This document shows positions 1 to 7,945 of a stretch of 64,000 nt of DNA, piece by piece. Position 1 is the first letter of the stretch, and each line of letters starts with the position of its first letter. The notes beneath the pieces were generated by a model. The model searched no databases and was not told the origin of the DNA. It was given only the letters and a program-made list of their open reading frames with translations. This stretch comes from Rhodoferax sediminis (GTDB lineage: Bacteria > Pseudomonadota > Gammaproteobacteria > Burkholderiales > Burkholderiaceae_C), in NCBI RefSeq assembly GCF_006970865.1, contig NZ_CP035503.1:3795001-3859000 (forward strand). Reading direction: 5' to 3'. The translations under genes were made by a program, and so were the position numbers.

Positions 1-1
1 C

Positions 2-196
2 GCGCGCGAGGCCCTGGCGCCGATGGGCGTGGGACCGGGCCGCAAGGCCCAGGTGGCCGACAACGTCGACGAGCTGGTCGCGCAGATCAGGGCGGCGGTG
101 CGGCCCGGCGACCACATCCTGTGCATGAGCAACGGCGGCTTTGGCGGCATTCATGCCCGGCTGCTCGCGATGCTGCAGACACTACCAGATCAATAG
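2..196 (+). CDS. mpl: UDP-N-acetylmuramate:L-alanyl-gamma-D-glutamyl-meso-diaminopimelate ligase, C-terminal end (partial)
   Basis: Only the last 64 codons are in the window; the gene starts upstream. Mpl is the cell wall recycling ligase that joins the murein tripeptide released by turnover to UDP-MurNAc. The identification rests on the terminal motif HILCMSNGGFGGIHARLL, which matches the usual C-terminus of Mpl (Mur ligase family). The stop codon TAG lies inside a copy of the dispersed TAGC-type repeat, so the last residues (about DQ) come from that element. It converges on the DAHP synthase gene with a gap of about 43 bp. A Mur ligase other than Mpl is possible from so short a piece but less likely. 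Confidence 0.8.
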   Translation, partial: AREALAPMGVGPGRKAQVADNVDELVAQIRAAVRPGDHILCMSNGGFGGIHARLLAMLQTLPDQ

Positions 197-237
197 CTAT
201 ATTCCATTGCACAGAATGGGCTAAGGCACGATTTTAT
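190..237 (+). repeat. TAGC-type dispersed element, copy 1
   Basis: The sequence begins CAATAGCTAT, has GGGCTAAGGC in the middle and ends in an A/T-rich tail. It fills the gap between the convergent mpl and DAHP synthase genes and includes the mpl stop codon. Confidence 0.6.
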
Positions 238-239
238 GC

Positions 240-1370
<1,131 letters not shown>

Positions 1371-1401
1371 CGTGTCGCTCCTGTTAAATCAATTCGGGCA
1401 T

Positions 1402-1433
1402 AAAAAAACCGCCGGGCTGGAAAGGCCGGCGGT
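1402..1433 (-). terminator. Intrinsic terminator (attenuator) in the aroG leader
   Basis: On the minus strand an 8-bp stem ACCGCCGG/CCGGCGGT with a 10-nt loop is followed directly by seven T. It lies between the leader peptide and the aroG start, so it would stop transcription before the gene. Its 5' arm (1426-1432, CCGCCGG on the minus strand) is also perfectly complementary over 7 nt to CCGGCGG inside the leader peptide coding region (1473-1479). That gives a mutually exclusive antiterminator, as in trp/phe-type attenuators. Confidence 0.85.
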
Positions 1434-1453
1434 TCGATGTGAGGTGCGCTCTG

Positions 1454-1525
1454 CTACGCGATTGCCTCTCGTCCGCCGGGGACTGAGAACCAAAAGTAAA
1501 AATAGAAGGCGCTGCGTGCTTGCAT
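1454..1525 (-). CDS. Aromatic amino acid leader peptide (attenuator peptide) of aroG
   Basis: This 23-codon ORF, too short for usual gene calling, reads MQARSAFYFYFWFSVPGG and then five more residues to a TAG stop. Seven consecutive codons (1487-1507) specify Phe-Tyr-Phe-Tyr-Phe-Trp-Phe. Ribosomes stalled there when charged aromatic tRNAs are short would leave the downstream segment 1473-1479 free to pair with the 5' arm of the terminator, allowing read-through into aroG. The ORF lies 36 bp after the tldD stop. No strong Shine-Dalgarno sequence is visible. The role is inferred from this arrangement, which matches known leader-peptide attenuators; no experimental evidence is implied. Confidence 0.85.
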   Translation of the reverse strand: MQARSAFYFYFWFSVPGGREAIA

Positions 1526-1561
1526 GGTTGTGAAATGTAGCACTTTTTTCAAAACCCCCGC

Positions 1562-3034
1562 TCAGGCCGTTCCGCCTACCGTCAGTCCATCGATGCGCAA
1601 GGTGGGCTGGCCCACGCCCACGGGCACGCTCTGGCCTTCCTTGCCGCAGGTGCCGACGCCGGGGTCGAGCCGCATGTCGTTGCCGATCAGCGTCACGCGC
1701 GTGAGCGCATCGGGGCCGTTGCCGACAATGGTCGCGCCCTTGACCGGGTACTGGATCTTGCCGTTCTCCACCCAGTAGGCTTCGCTGGCCGAGAACACGA
1801 ACTTGCCGCTCGTGATGTCGACCTGGCCGCCGCCGAAGTTGGTGGCGTACAGACCCTTCTTGATGCTGGCGACGATTTCCTTCGGGTCCTTGTCGCCGCC
1901 CAGCATGTAGGTGTTGGTCATGCGCGGCATCGGCACGTGCGCGTAGCTCTCGCGCCGGCCGTTGCCGGTGGGCTTGGACTTCATCAGGCGCGCGTTCAGC
2001 GAGTCCTGCAGGTAGCCCTTGAGGATGCCATCCTCGATCAGCACATTGCGCTGCGTCGCGTTGCCTTCGTCGTCCACGTTGAGCGAGCCGCGCCGGTCGG
2101 CAATCGTGCCGTCGTCCAGCACCGTCACGCCCCTGGCCGCCACGCGCTGGCCCATGCGTCCGGCAAACGCGCTCGAGCCCTTGCGGTTGAAGTCGCCCTC
2201 CAGCCCGTGGCCGATGGCTTCGTGCAGCAGGATGCCCGGCCAGCCCGAGCCCAGCACCACCGTCATCTCGCCGGCCGGGGCCGGGCGCGAGTCGAGATTG
2301 GTCAGCGCGGCGTGCACGGCCTCGTTCACGTAGCGGGTGATGATTTCGTCGTCGAAATACGCCAGGCCGAAGCGGCCGCCGCCGCCGCCCGAGCCTATTT
2401 CGCGGCGCACCGCGCCACCCACGGTGGCCTCGGCGATCACGGTGACCGACAGGCGCACCAGCGGACGCACATCGGCCGCCAATGTGCCGTCGGCGCGCGC
2501 CACCAGCACGACGTCGTACTCGCACGCCAGGCCCGCCATGACCTGCGCCACGCGCGGGTCTTTGGCACGTGCCAGTTGCTCGGCCTTTTCCAGCAGCTTG
2601 ACCTTGGCCGCGCTGTCCATGCTGGCAATCGGGTCCAACTCGTTGTACAGCGAACGGCTGCCCGCTATCTTTCTGCTAGCTGCCTTGACCCGCCCGGATT
2701 GGGCCGCGGATGAAATGGAGCGCACAGTCAGGGCCGCGTCGAGCAACGACGCCTCGGAAATATCGTCGGAGTAGGCGAACGCGGTTTTCTCGCCGCTGAC
2801 GGCGCGCACCCCGACGCCCTGGTCGATGCTGAAAGAGCCGGTCTTGACGATGCCCTCTTCCAGGCTCCAGCCCTCGGAGCGCGTGTACTGGAAATACAGG
2901 TCCGCGTCGTCCACCTTGTGCGAGGTGATTTCCATCAACGCACGCGACAGGTGCGCCTCGGTCAGGCCAAAGGGTTCGAGCAGCAGGCGCTGGGCGATGG
3001 CCAGGCGCTCAATAGTGGGTTCGCGGGAGATCAT
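1562..3034 (-). CDS. tldD: Metalloprotease TldD
   Basis: TldD is the catalytic subunit of the TldD/TldE (PmbA) zinc protease, which trims peptides such as microcin precursors and the CcdA antitoxin. The metal site HEAIGHGLEGD is present in the middle of the protein, followed by the conserved FNRKGSSAFAGRMGQRVA region and the glycine-rich C-terminal half. At 490 residues it has normal length. ATG at 3034 is preferred; an in-frame TTG lies one codon upstream. It follows the oxidoreductase gene by about ten bases, suggesting co-transcription. Residues near VKAASRKIAGS are encoded by a copy of the TAGC-type repeat. PmbA itself is not in the window. Confidence 0.95.
   Translation of the reverse strand: MISREPTIERLAIAQRLLLEPFGLTEAHLSRALMEITSHKVDDADLYFQYTRSEGWSLEEGIVKTGSFSIDQGVGVRAVSGEKTAFAYSDDISEASLLDAALTVRSISSAAQSGRVKAASRKIAGSRSLYNELDPIASMDSAAKVKLLEKAEQLARAKDPRVAQVMAGLACEYDVVLVARADGTLAADVRPLVRLSVTVIAEATVGGAVRREIGSGGGGGRFGLAYFDDEIITRYVNEAVHAALTNLDSRPAPAGEMTVVLGSGWPGILLHEAIGHGLEGDFNRKGSSAFAGRMGQRVAARGVTVLDDGTIADRRGSLNVDDEGNATQRNVLIEDGILKGYLQDSLNARLMKSKPTGNGRRESYAHVPMPRMTNTYMLGGDKDPKEIVASIKKGLYATNFGGGQVDITSGKFVFSASEAYWVENGKIQYPVKGATIVGNGPDALTRVTLIGNDMRLDPGVGTCGKEGQSVPVGVGQPTLRIDGLTVGGTA
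2664..2717 (+). repeat. TAGC-type dispersed element inside tldD
   Basis: Head GCTATCTTTCTGCTAGC, then TGCCTTG and GGGCC. It lies in frame on the antisense strand of tldD and encodes part of the N-terminal domain. One of the weaker matches to the family. Confidence 0.45.
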
Positions 3035-3043
3035 CAAGCCATT

Positions 3044-3934
3044 CTAGGCGGTCCGGCCCAGCAGCTTGAACACGCTGGCATCGTCTTCCCCGGCCAGGCC
3101 CGCATCAATGGCACGGGCAAACGTGTCTGCGGCGATGCGGCCCAACGCCGGCTCGAACCCCGCGGCCTGCGCGGCGGCAAGCGCCAGCCGCGTGTCCTTG
3201 GCCAGCAGCGTGGTGTGGGCGCGCGGCGCGAAGTCGCCCGCGATGGCGCGGCGCAGGCGGTCCGAGCCGATCCAGCTCTGCCCGCTGGACTGCTCGATCA
3301 CGTCCAGCGTGGTGCCCAGGTCCAGCCCCATGCGGCCCGCCAGCGCCAGCACCTCGGCCGCGCCGACCAGGTTGATGCCCGCCAGCAGGTTGTTGACCAG
3401 CTTGGTGCGCGCGCCGTCGCCGGGGCGCTGGCCGATGCGAAACAGCTTGTTTGAGAGCGCCTGCAGCAGCGCGCGGTGCTGCTCGAACACGGCATCGGGG
3501 CACGCCAGCATCAGGCTCATGGAGCCGTCGCGCGCACGCACCGGGCCGCCGGACATGGGCGCGTCGATGGTGTGGATGCTGCGCGCGGCCAGCTCGCCCG
3601 CGAATGCTTCCACGTCCTGCGGCGCGATGGTGGGGCACAGCATCACCGCCTGCCCGGCGCGCATCGCGGTGGCCGCGCCCTCAAAACCGAACAGCACCTC
3701 GCGGGTCTGCGCGGCATCGACCACGCAGACGATGACGACTTCGCAATTGATAGCAAGCTGCGCAGGGCTGGCATGGGCTACAGCCCCTAAACGCTCAAGC
3801 TCCTGCTCTTTGGCGGACACCAGATCGCGCACCTGCACCGGCCAGCCCTGGGCCAGCAGATTCGCCGCCATGCCCGCGCCCATGTTGCCCACGCCGATGA
3901 TGCCGACCGGCGTTTTGTCTGCGGGAGGGGTCAT
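3044..3934 (-). CDS. NAD(P)-dependent beta-hydroxyacid dehydrogenase (3-hydroxyisobutyrate dehydrogenase / tartronate semialdehyde reductase family)
   Basis: The 296-residue protein has an N-terminal Rossmann motif GIIGVGNMGAGMAANLL, the family signature DAPMSGGPVRARDGSMS, and the catalytic-lysine region TKLVNNLLAGINL. The C-terminal all-alpha domain follows. Such enzymes oxidise or reduce small beta-hydroxy acids; the substrate cannot be predicted here. The ATG at 3934 overlaps the rodA stop codon (ATGA), so the two are translationally coupled although the functions are unrelated. A copy of the TAGC-type element (3743-3800) encodes a stretch of the nucleotide-binding domain around SAKEQELERLGAVAHASPAQ. 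The gene is read as intact. Confidence 0.88.
   Translation of the reverse strand: MTPPADKTPVGIIGVGNMGAGMAANLLAQGWPVQVRDLVSAKEQELERLGAVAHASPAQLAINCEVVIVCVVDAAQTREVLFGFEGAATAMRAGQAVMLCPTIAPQDVEAFAGELAARSIHTIDAPMSGGPVRARDGSMSLMLACPDAVFEQHRALLQALSNKLFRIGQRPGDGARTKLVNNLLAGINLVGAAEVLALAGRMGLDLGTTLDVIEQSSGQSWIGSDRLRRAIAGDFAPRAHTTLLAKDTRLALAAAQAAGFEPALGRIAADTFARAIDAGLAGEDDASVFKLLGRTA
3743..3800 (+). repeat. TAGC-type dispersed element inside the hydroxyacid dehydrogenase gene
   Basis: Contains GCAATTGATAGC, CTGCGCAGG, ATGGGCTACAGCCC and a tail CTAAACGCTCAAGC. It aligns over most of its length with the copies at 59549 and 61961, although it lies inside a conserved gene. Confidence 0.7.
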
Positions 3935-5085
3935 GTCTGCACCAGCCGTTTGGATTTGGAGATGGACATCAGGATGCCGATGCCCATGCCCAGCGTCACC
4001 ATGGCGGTGCCGCCATAGCTGATGAAGGGCAAGGGCACGCCCACCACCGGCAAAATGCCGCTGACCATGCCCATGTTGACGAACGCGTAGGCAAAGAACA
4101 TGAAGGTGATTGAGCCCGCCAGCAGCCGCGAAAACAGCGTGGGCGCTTCCAGCGCGATCATCAGCCCGCGCAGCACCAGGAAGACGAAGCCCGCAATCAG
4201 CAGCAGATTGCCCAGCAGGCCGAACTCTTCCGCAAAGGCCGCAAAAATGAAGTCGGTGGTGCGCTCGGGCACGAAGTCCAGGTGCGCCTGCGTGCCCTGC
4301 ATGAAGCCCTTGCCCCAGACGCCGCCCGAGCCAATCGCGATCATGCCCTGGATGATGTGAAAGCCCTTGCCCAGTGGGTCGCGCGTGGGGTCGAGCAGCG
4401 TGCAGATGCGCTGCTGCTGGTAGTCGTGCAGCACGGCCCAGCGCACGCCGTCGGCGCACAGCCGCGGCTCGAACGCCACCACCAGCGTGACCGCCACCAG
4501 GCCCAGCAGCACCGGCGGCAGGATCAGCTTCCAGCTCAGGCCGGCAAAGAAAATCACCGCGAGACCGGCCGTCAGCACCAGCAGCGCCGTTCCCAGATCG
4601 GGCTGGCGCATGATCAGCGCGGCGGGCACGGCCAGCAACACGCCGCCCACCAGGAAGTCCAGCGGGCGCAGCTGGCCCTCGCGCTTCTGGAACCACCAGG
4701 CCAGCATCAGCGGCATGGCGATCTTGAGGATTTCACTGGGCTGGATCGTGACGCCCAGATTCAGCCAGCGCCGCGCGCCCTTCTTGGTGACGCCGAAAAT
4801 TGCCACGGCGATCAGCAGCGCGACGCCCAGCGTGTACAGCGGCACCGCAAAGGTCGCCAGGCGCTGCGGCGGAATCTGCGCCACCACGAACATGATGGCG
4901 CCCGCGATCAGCATGTTGCGGCCATGGTCGTAGAAACGCGCGCCGTTGTCGTAGCCCGACGAATACATCGTCACCAGGCCGGCGCAGGCGAGCAGGAACA
5001 CGGCAAACGCGAGCGGGCCGTCGAAGCCCCGGAACATCGGGGCGGCACGTTGCCACAGGGAGGGTTTGTCAAATACCGCGGACAT
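3931..5085 (-). CDS. rodA: Rod shape-determining SEDS glycosyltransferase RodA
   Basis: RodA is the integral membrane peptidoglycan polymerase of the elongasome and works with PBP2. The 384-residue protein has the SEDS pattern of about ten transmembrane segments, with conserved GARRWLNLG, QPSEILKIAMPLMLAWW, KQPD-like RQPDLGTALL, and AEEFGLLGN near the C-terminus. The start is ATG at 5085; the open frame extends upstream but only into the intergenic region. In many relatives rodA follows the gene for PBP2 (mrdA); here that gene is not adjacent. The stop overlaps the start of the dehydrogenase gene. FtsW at 24.5 kb is the paralogue for division. Confidence 0.95.
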   Translation of the reverse strand: MSAVFDKPSLWQRAAPMFRGFDGPLAFAVFLLACAGLVTMYSSGYDNGARFYDHGRNMLIAGAIMFVVAQIPPQRLATFAVPLYTLGVALLIAVAIFGVTKKGARRWLNLGVTIQPSEILKIAMPLMLAWWFQKREGQLRPLDFLVGGVLLAVPAALIMRQPDLGTALLVLTAGLAVIFFAGLSWKLILPPVLLGLVAVTLVVAFEPRLCADGVRWAVLHDYQQQRICTLLDPTRDPLGKGFHIIQGMIAIGSGGVWGKGFMQGTQAHLDFVPERTTDFIFAAFAEEFGLLGNLLLIAGFVFLVLRGLMIALEAPTLFSRLLAGSITFMFFAYAFVNMGMVSGILPVVGVPLPFISYGGTAMVTLGMGIGILMSISKSKRLVQT

Positions 5086-5116
5086 GGCGTGATTATCCCG
5101 TGCCCGGCGACTCCGC

Positions 5117-6949
5117 TCAGGCCAGCCGGATTTCCACCACCGTGTGGCCGGGCTCGCTGTCCAGCGCCAGGGTCGCGCCAATCGCAGTGGCGCGCTCGTG
5201 CATCGACAGCAGGCCCTTGCGCAGCGGTGCCGTCACGTCGAAGCCCGCGCCGTTGTCGATGATGCGCAACTGCACGCCGGCGCCGAGCTGGCGCGCGTCG
5301 ATGCGCAGCCGACTCGCGTGCGCGTGCTGCAGCACGTTGGACAGCGCCTCGAACACCATGAACTGCAACTGGCGCATGGCGCCGGCATCGAGCCGTGCCA
5401 GCGGTTCGAGCAGTTCCACGTCCCATTGCAGTTCGATGTCCGAGGCGGCAAAGCGCGGCTCCAGCCGGTAGCGCAGGTTCGCCAGCAGGGCCGTGACGTC
5501 GCCGGGCGGCAGGTTCATCGCATCGATGGACAGCTTGAGCTGATCCAGCGAGTCGCGCAGGGTCAGCAGCACGTCGTCGTGGCTGGCCTTGCCCGATTGC
5601 AGCTGGCGGATCGCGGCGCTGATGTGCGAGCCCACGCCGTCGTGCATGTCGCGCAGGATGCGGGTGCGCTCGGTGGTACGCTCCTGCTGGCGCGCCAGCT
5701 GCTCGACCCGCGCGTAGCTTTGCGCCAGTTCCAGCTCTTTTTGCGCGACCCGGCTCGCCAGATTCGCGAGCAGGTCGCGCGCCTGCCCGCTGACCTCGCG
5801 AAAGCGCGTGAGCACGATGTAGCCCAAGGTCAGGCCGAACACCACCGAGGAGTAGCGCGTGAGCGTGTTGCTGCCGAATGCGTCGGTGAAACGAAACACC
5901 ACCCAGTCGCGCAGCCCGACCGCGACGTTCAGCACCAGCGCAACCGCCACCGGCACCCGCATGGCAGTGGGGTGCCGCATGGTGGCCCAGCAGTAAAAAA
6001 TGCCAAACGGCAACGCGACGGCCGCCAGCGAGCCATACCACAGGGTCAGCAGCCAGGGGGTGTGCAAGGCGAACGCCAGGAAAGGCAGCACGGCGCCGGC
6101 AGCCAGCAGCGCCCACAGCAAGCGAAAAAACGGAGTGGCCCAGCGATGCTGCGTCCAACCTGCGGCGGTACAGCAAAAGGCCACCATGAAGCAGACCCAG
6201 CCGCCCAGGGCCATGGCACTGAGCGGCCCCCACAAGGACCAGGGCAGCGGCGGCTGCTCGATCAGGACGGTGCCCACGCGCAGGGCCCAGCTGAGCTCCG
6301 CCAGGCCCGCAAACAGATACAGCGGATCGCGCCGCAGGTGCCCCGACGGGGTCGGATCGGTTTGGGTCAACCACAGCGCCAGCGCCATGGTGCCCACCAG
6401 CAGACTCAAAATCACCACGACCTCGGAGCCGGTCACGCGCCAGCGGTATTCGGCGTTGTACAGCGCATCCACCTCGTGGTCGGGCCCCACCACCACGGCG
6501 GGGACGCCGCCGCGGCGTCCGGTGTCGGCCCGGATGCGGATGTGCAGCAGGTTGTCTTTTTTCAGCAGTTGCGGCGGCAGCGCCATGGTGCGCGGCACCT
6601 GGCCGTAATCGCCGCTGTTGAAGGCCTGCAGGTTCCCATTGCGCTCGAGCATGGTTCCGTTCAGCGAGACCTCGTAGGCGTTGCCGAGCCGCACAAAATA
6701 AACCTCGTAGGGCACGCTCGGGTGTTCCGCCAGCGAAAAGGCCACATCAAAGGTGGCGCTGCCGGGCTGGCCGCGATGCATGCGGTCCCAGTTGTAGGGC
6801 AGTGCCACATTCGCTTGCGTGGTCGCCCCGTTCACGGTGATGCTGGCATTGGCCTCGCGCAATTGCAGCGTCGCCGCGCCCGCGCCCCAGGCCAGCCCCA
6901 GCCAAAGCAGCACCAGCCCTATAAGAACACGAACACAGCGAATCGTCAT
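5117..6949 (-). CDS. Membrane sensor histidine kinase (NarL/UhpB type, HisKA_3)
   Basis: This is the kinase partner of the adjacent regulator. Residues 1-25 form a signal peptide. An extracytoplasmic jelly-roll-like domain follows (to about residue 175), then seven or so transmembrane helices (about 178-390). This layout resembles 7TMR-DISM sensors. The cytoplasmic part has the phosphoacceptor motif RDMHDGVGSH with His436, an N-box FEALSNVLQHAHA (Asn538) and the ATP-lid motif DNGAGFD (Asp565). The protein is 610 residues and looks complete. It begins 36 bp after the regulator, so the two form an operon. The signal sensed is unknown. Confidence 0.9.
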   Translation of the reverse strand: MTIRCVRVLIGLVLLWLGLAWGAGAATLQLREANASITVNGATTQANVALPYNWDRMHRGQPGSATFDVAFSLAEHPSVPYEVYFVRLGNAYEVSLNGTMLERNGNLQAFNSGDYGQVPRTMALPPQLLKKDNLLHIRIRADTGRRGGVPAVVVGPDHEVDALYNAEYRWRVTGSEVVVILSLLVGTMALALWLTQTDPTPSGHLRRDPLYLFAGLAELSWALRVGTVLIEQPPLPWSLWGPLSAMALGGWVCFMVAFCCTAAGWTQHRWATPFFRLLWALLAAGAVLPFLAFALHTPWLLTLWYGSLAAVALPFGIFYCWATMRHPTAMRVPVAVALVLNVAVGLRDWVVFRFTDAFGSNTLTRYSSVVFGLTLGYIVLTRFREVSGQARDLLANLASRVAQKELELAQSYARVEQLARQQERTTERTRILRDMHDGVGSHISAAIRQLQSGKASHDDVLLTLRDSLDQLKLSIDAMNLPPGDVTALLANLRYRLEPRFAASDIELQWDVELLEPLARLDAGAMRQLQFMVFEALSNVLQHAHASRLRIDARQLGAGVQLRIIDNGAGFDVTAPLRKGLLSMHERATAIGATLALDSEPGHTVVEIRLA

Positions 6950-6985
6950 GCGCGCATGGTAGCGGCTGACGCGCCGCGCCCCCGC

Positions 6986-7708
6986 TCAGCCGTGCGCGCG
7001 CAGCAGGCCGAGCTTGGTGGCCTCGAAAACGGCTTCGCTTTTGGAGTGCACCGCCAGCTTGCTGTACAGGTTCTTAATGTGGGTTTGCACGGTGTGCACG
7101 CTGACCGACTGCAGGCGCGCGATCTCCAGGTACGAAAAGCCGCGCGCGATCAGCTCCAGCACCGCCTGCTCGCGCCTGGAGAGCAAGCCGCTGTTCGCCG
7201 CGGCTTGCGCCTCGTTTGCTACCTTTTCAATAGCTTCCTGCGCACGCTGCTCCTGGGCCAGTGCCTGATTCGACTGCAAACTCAGGTACTTGGACAGCAC
7301 CCGCCGCGCGATCATCGGGGAAATGGGCGAGGCGCCGTCCTTCATCTCCAGGATGGTGTGGGCGATGTCGTCGGGTGTCGAGTCCTTGTGGATATAGCCC
7401 AGCGCGCCGGCCTCGATGCTGGCCAGCACATTGTCTTCGTCGCCAAACATCGAGATCACCAGCGGCTCGCATTCGGGATGCAGGCGCCGCGCGTGGCGGA
7501 TCACGTCGAGCCCGCTGCCGTCGGGCAGGCCCAGGTCGGTCAGCAACACATCGACCGCATTAGCCGGGTCGTCCAGCCAGGCGCGCGCCTCGGCCACCGA
7601 GCCCACGCTGGCGGCCAGCGCCAGCCGCTCGCAGCGCGCCACGCTGGCGGCAAAAAACTCGCGCATCTGCGAGTCGTCTTCAACAATCAATACACGCCAT
7701 ACCGGCAT
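6986..7708 (-). CDS. LuxR/NarL-family response regulator
   Basis: A 240-residue two-domain regulator. The N-terminal receiver domain has VLIVEDDSQ and the phosphorylation site in LLTDLGLPDGSG, with the conserved lysine in YIHKDS. The C-terminal helix-turn-helix is LSRREQAVLELIARGFSYLE onwards, with SVHTVQTHIKNLYSKL. ATG at 7708 is chosen because AGGA lies five bases upstream and the receiver domain starts at once; the frame stays open further upstream. The linker between the domains (about QALAQEQRAQEAIEKVANEA) is encoded by a TAGC-type element. It precedes the kinase gene and is divergent from the lipoprotein gene. Targets are unknown; palindromes in the divergent region are candidates. Confidence 0.92.
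   Translation of the reverse strand: MPVWRVLIVEDDSQMREFFAASVARCERLALAASVGSVAEARAWLDDPANAVDVLLTDLGLPDGSGLDVIRHARRLHPECEPLVISMFGDEDNVLASIEAGALGYIHKDSTPDDIAHTILEMKDGASPISPMIARRVLSKYLSLQSNQALAQEQRAQEAIEKVANEAQAAANSGLLSRREQAVLELIARGFSYLEIARLQSVSVHTVQTHIKNLYSKLAVHSKSEAVFEATKLGLLRAHG
7218..7272 (+). repeat. TAGC-type dispersed element encoding the linker of the response regulator
   Basis: Head GCTACCTTTTCAATAGC, then TTCCTGCGCA, TGGGCCAG and TGCCTGATT. A good match to the family. It lies exactly between the receiver and the DNA-binding domain. Confidence 0.75.
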
Positions 7709-7790
7709 CTTCCTGGCTCCGAACTGGTTTAAATCTGTAACACGGAGCGAGCATAAGCGCAGGCCGTCCGAACCACCAGCCGCACCTCCT

Positions 7791-7853
7791 CCCATGAATG
7801 GGGGAATTCGCGATCAACGTCGCGGCAGTCCGACAGTGCCCCATGTTTATGGG
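7791..7853. promoter_or_regulatory. Paired palindromes in the divergent region (possible operator)
   Basis: Two inverted repeats, CCCATGAATGGG (7791-7802) and CCCATGTTTATGGG (7840-7853), have centres 50 bp apart, about five helical turns. They lie between the divergent response regulator and lipoprotein genes (237-bp gap). An operator for the adjacent regulator is an inference from position and symmetry only. Confidence 0.4.
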
Positions 7854-7945
7854 ATGCAATTTGTCACAACTATCGGCCCAATGCGTTCCAAGCGCATTCC
7901 GAAGGCATCTCCGGAGCGCTTCGTTCAAATTTCTTGGAGGAACTT

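Noticed and set aside
5144..7732. A plus-strand open frame of 862 codons opposite the kinase and regulator genes
   Set aside because: Its sequence is rich in Arg, Gln, His and Gly with no domain pattern. It is the antisense image of two clear genes in GC-rich DNA.
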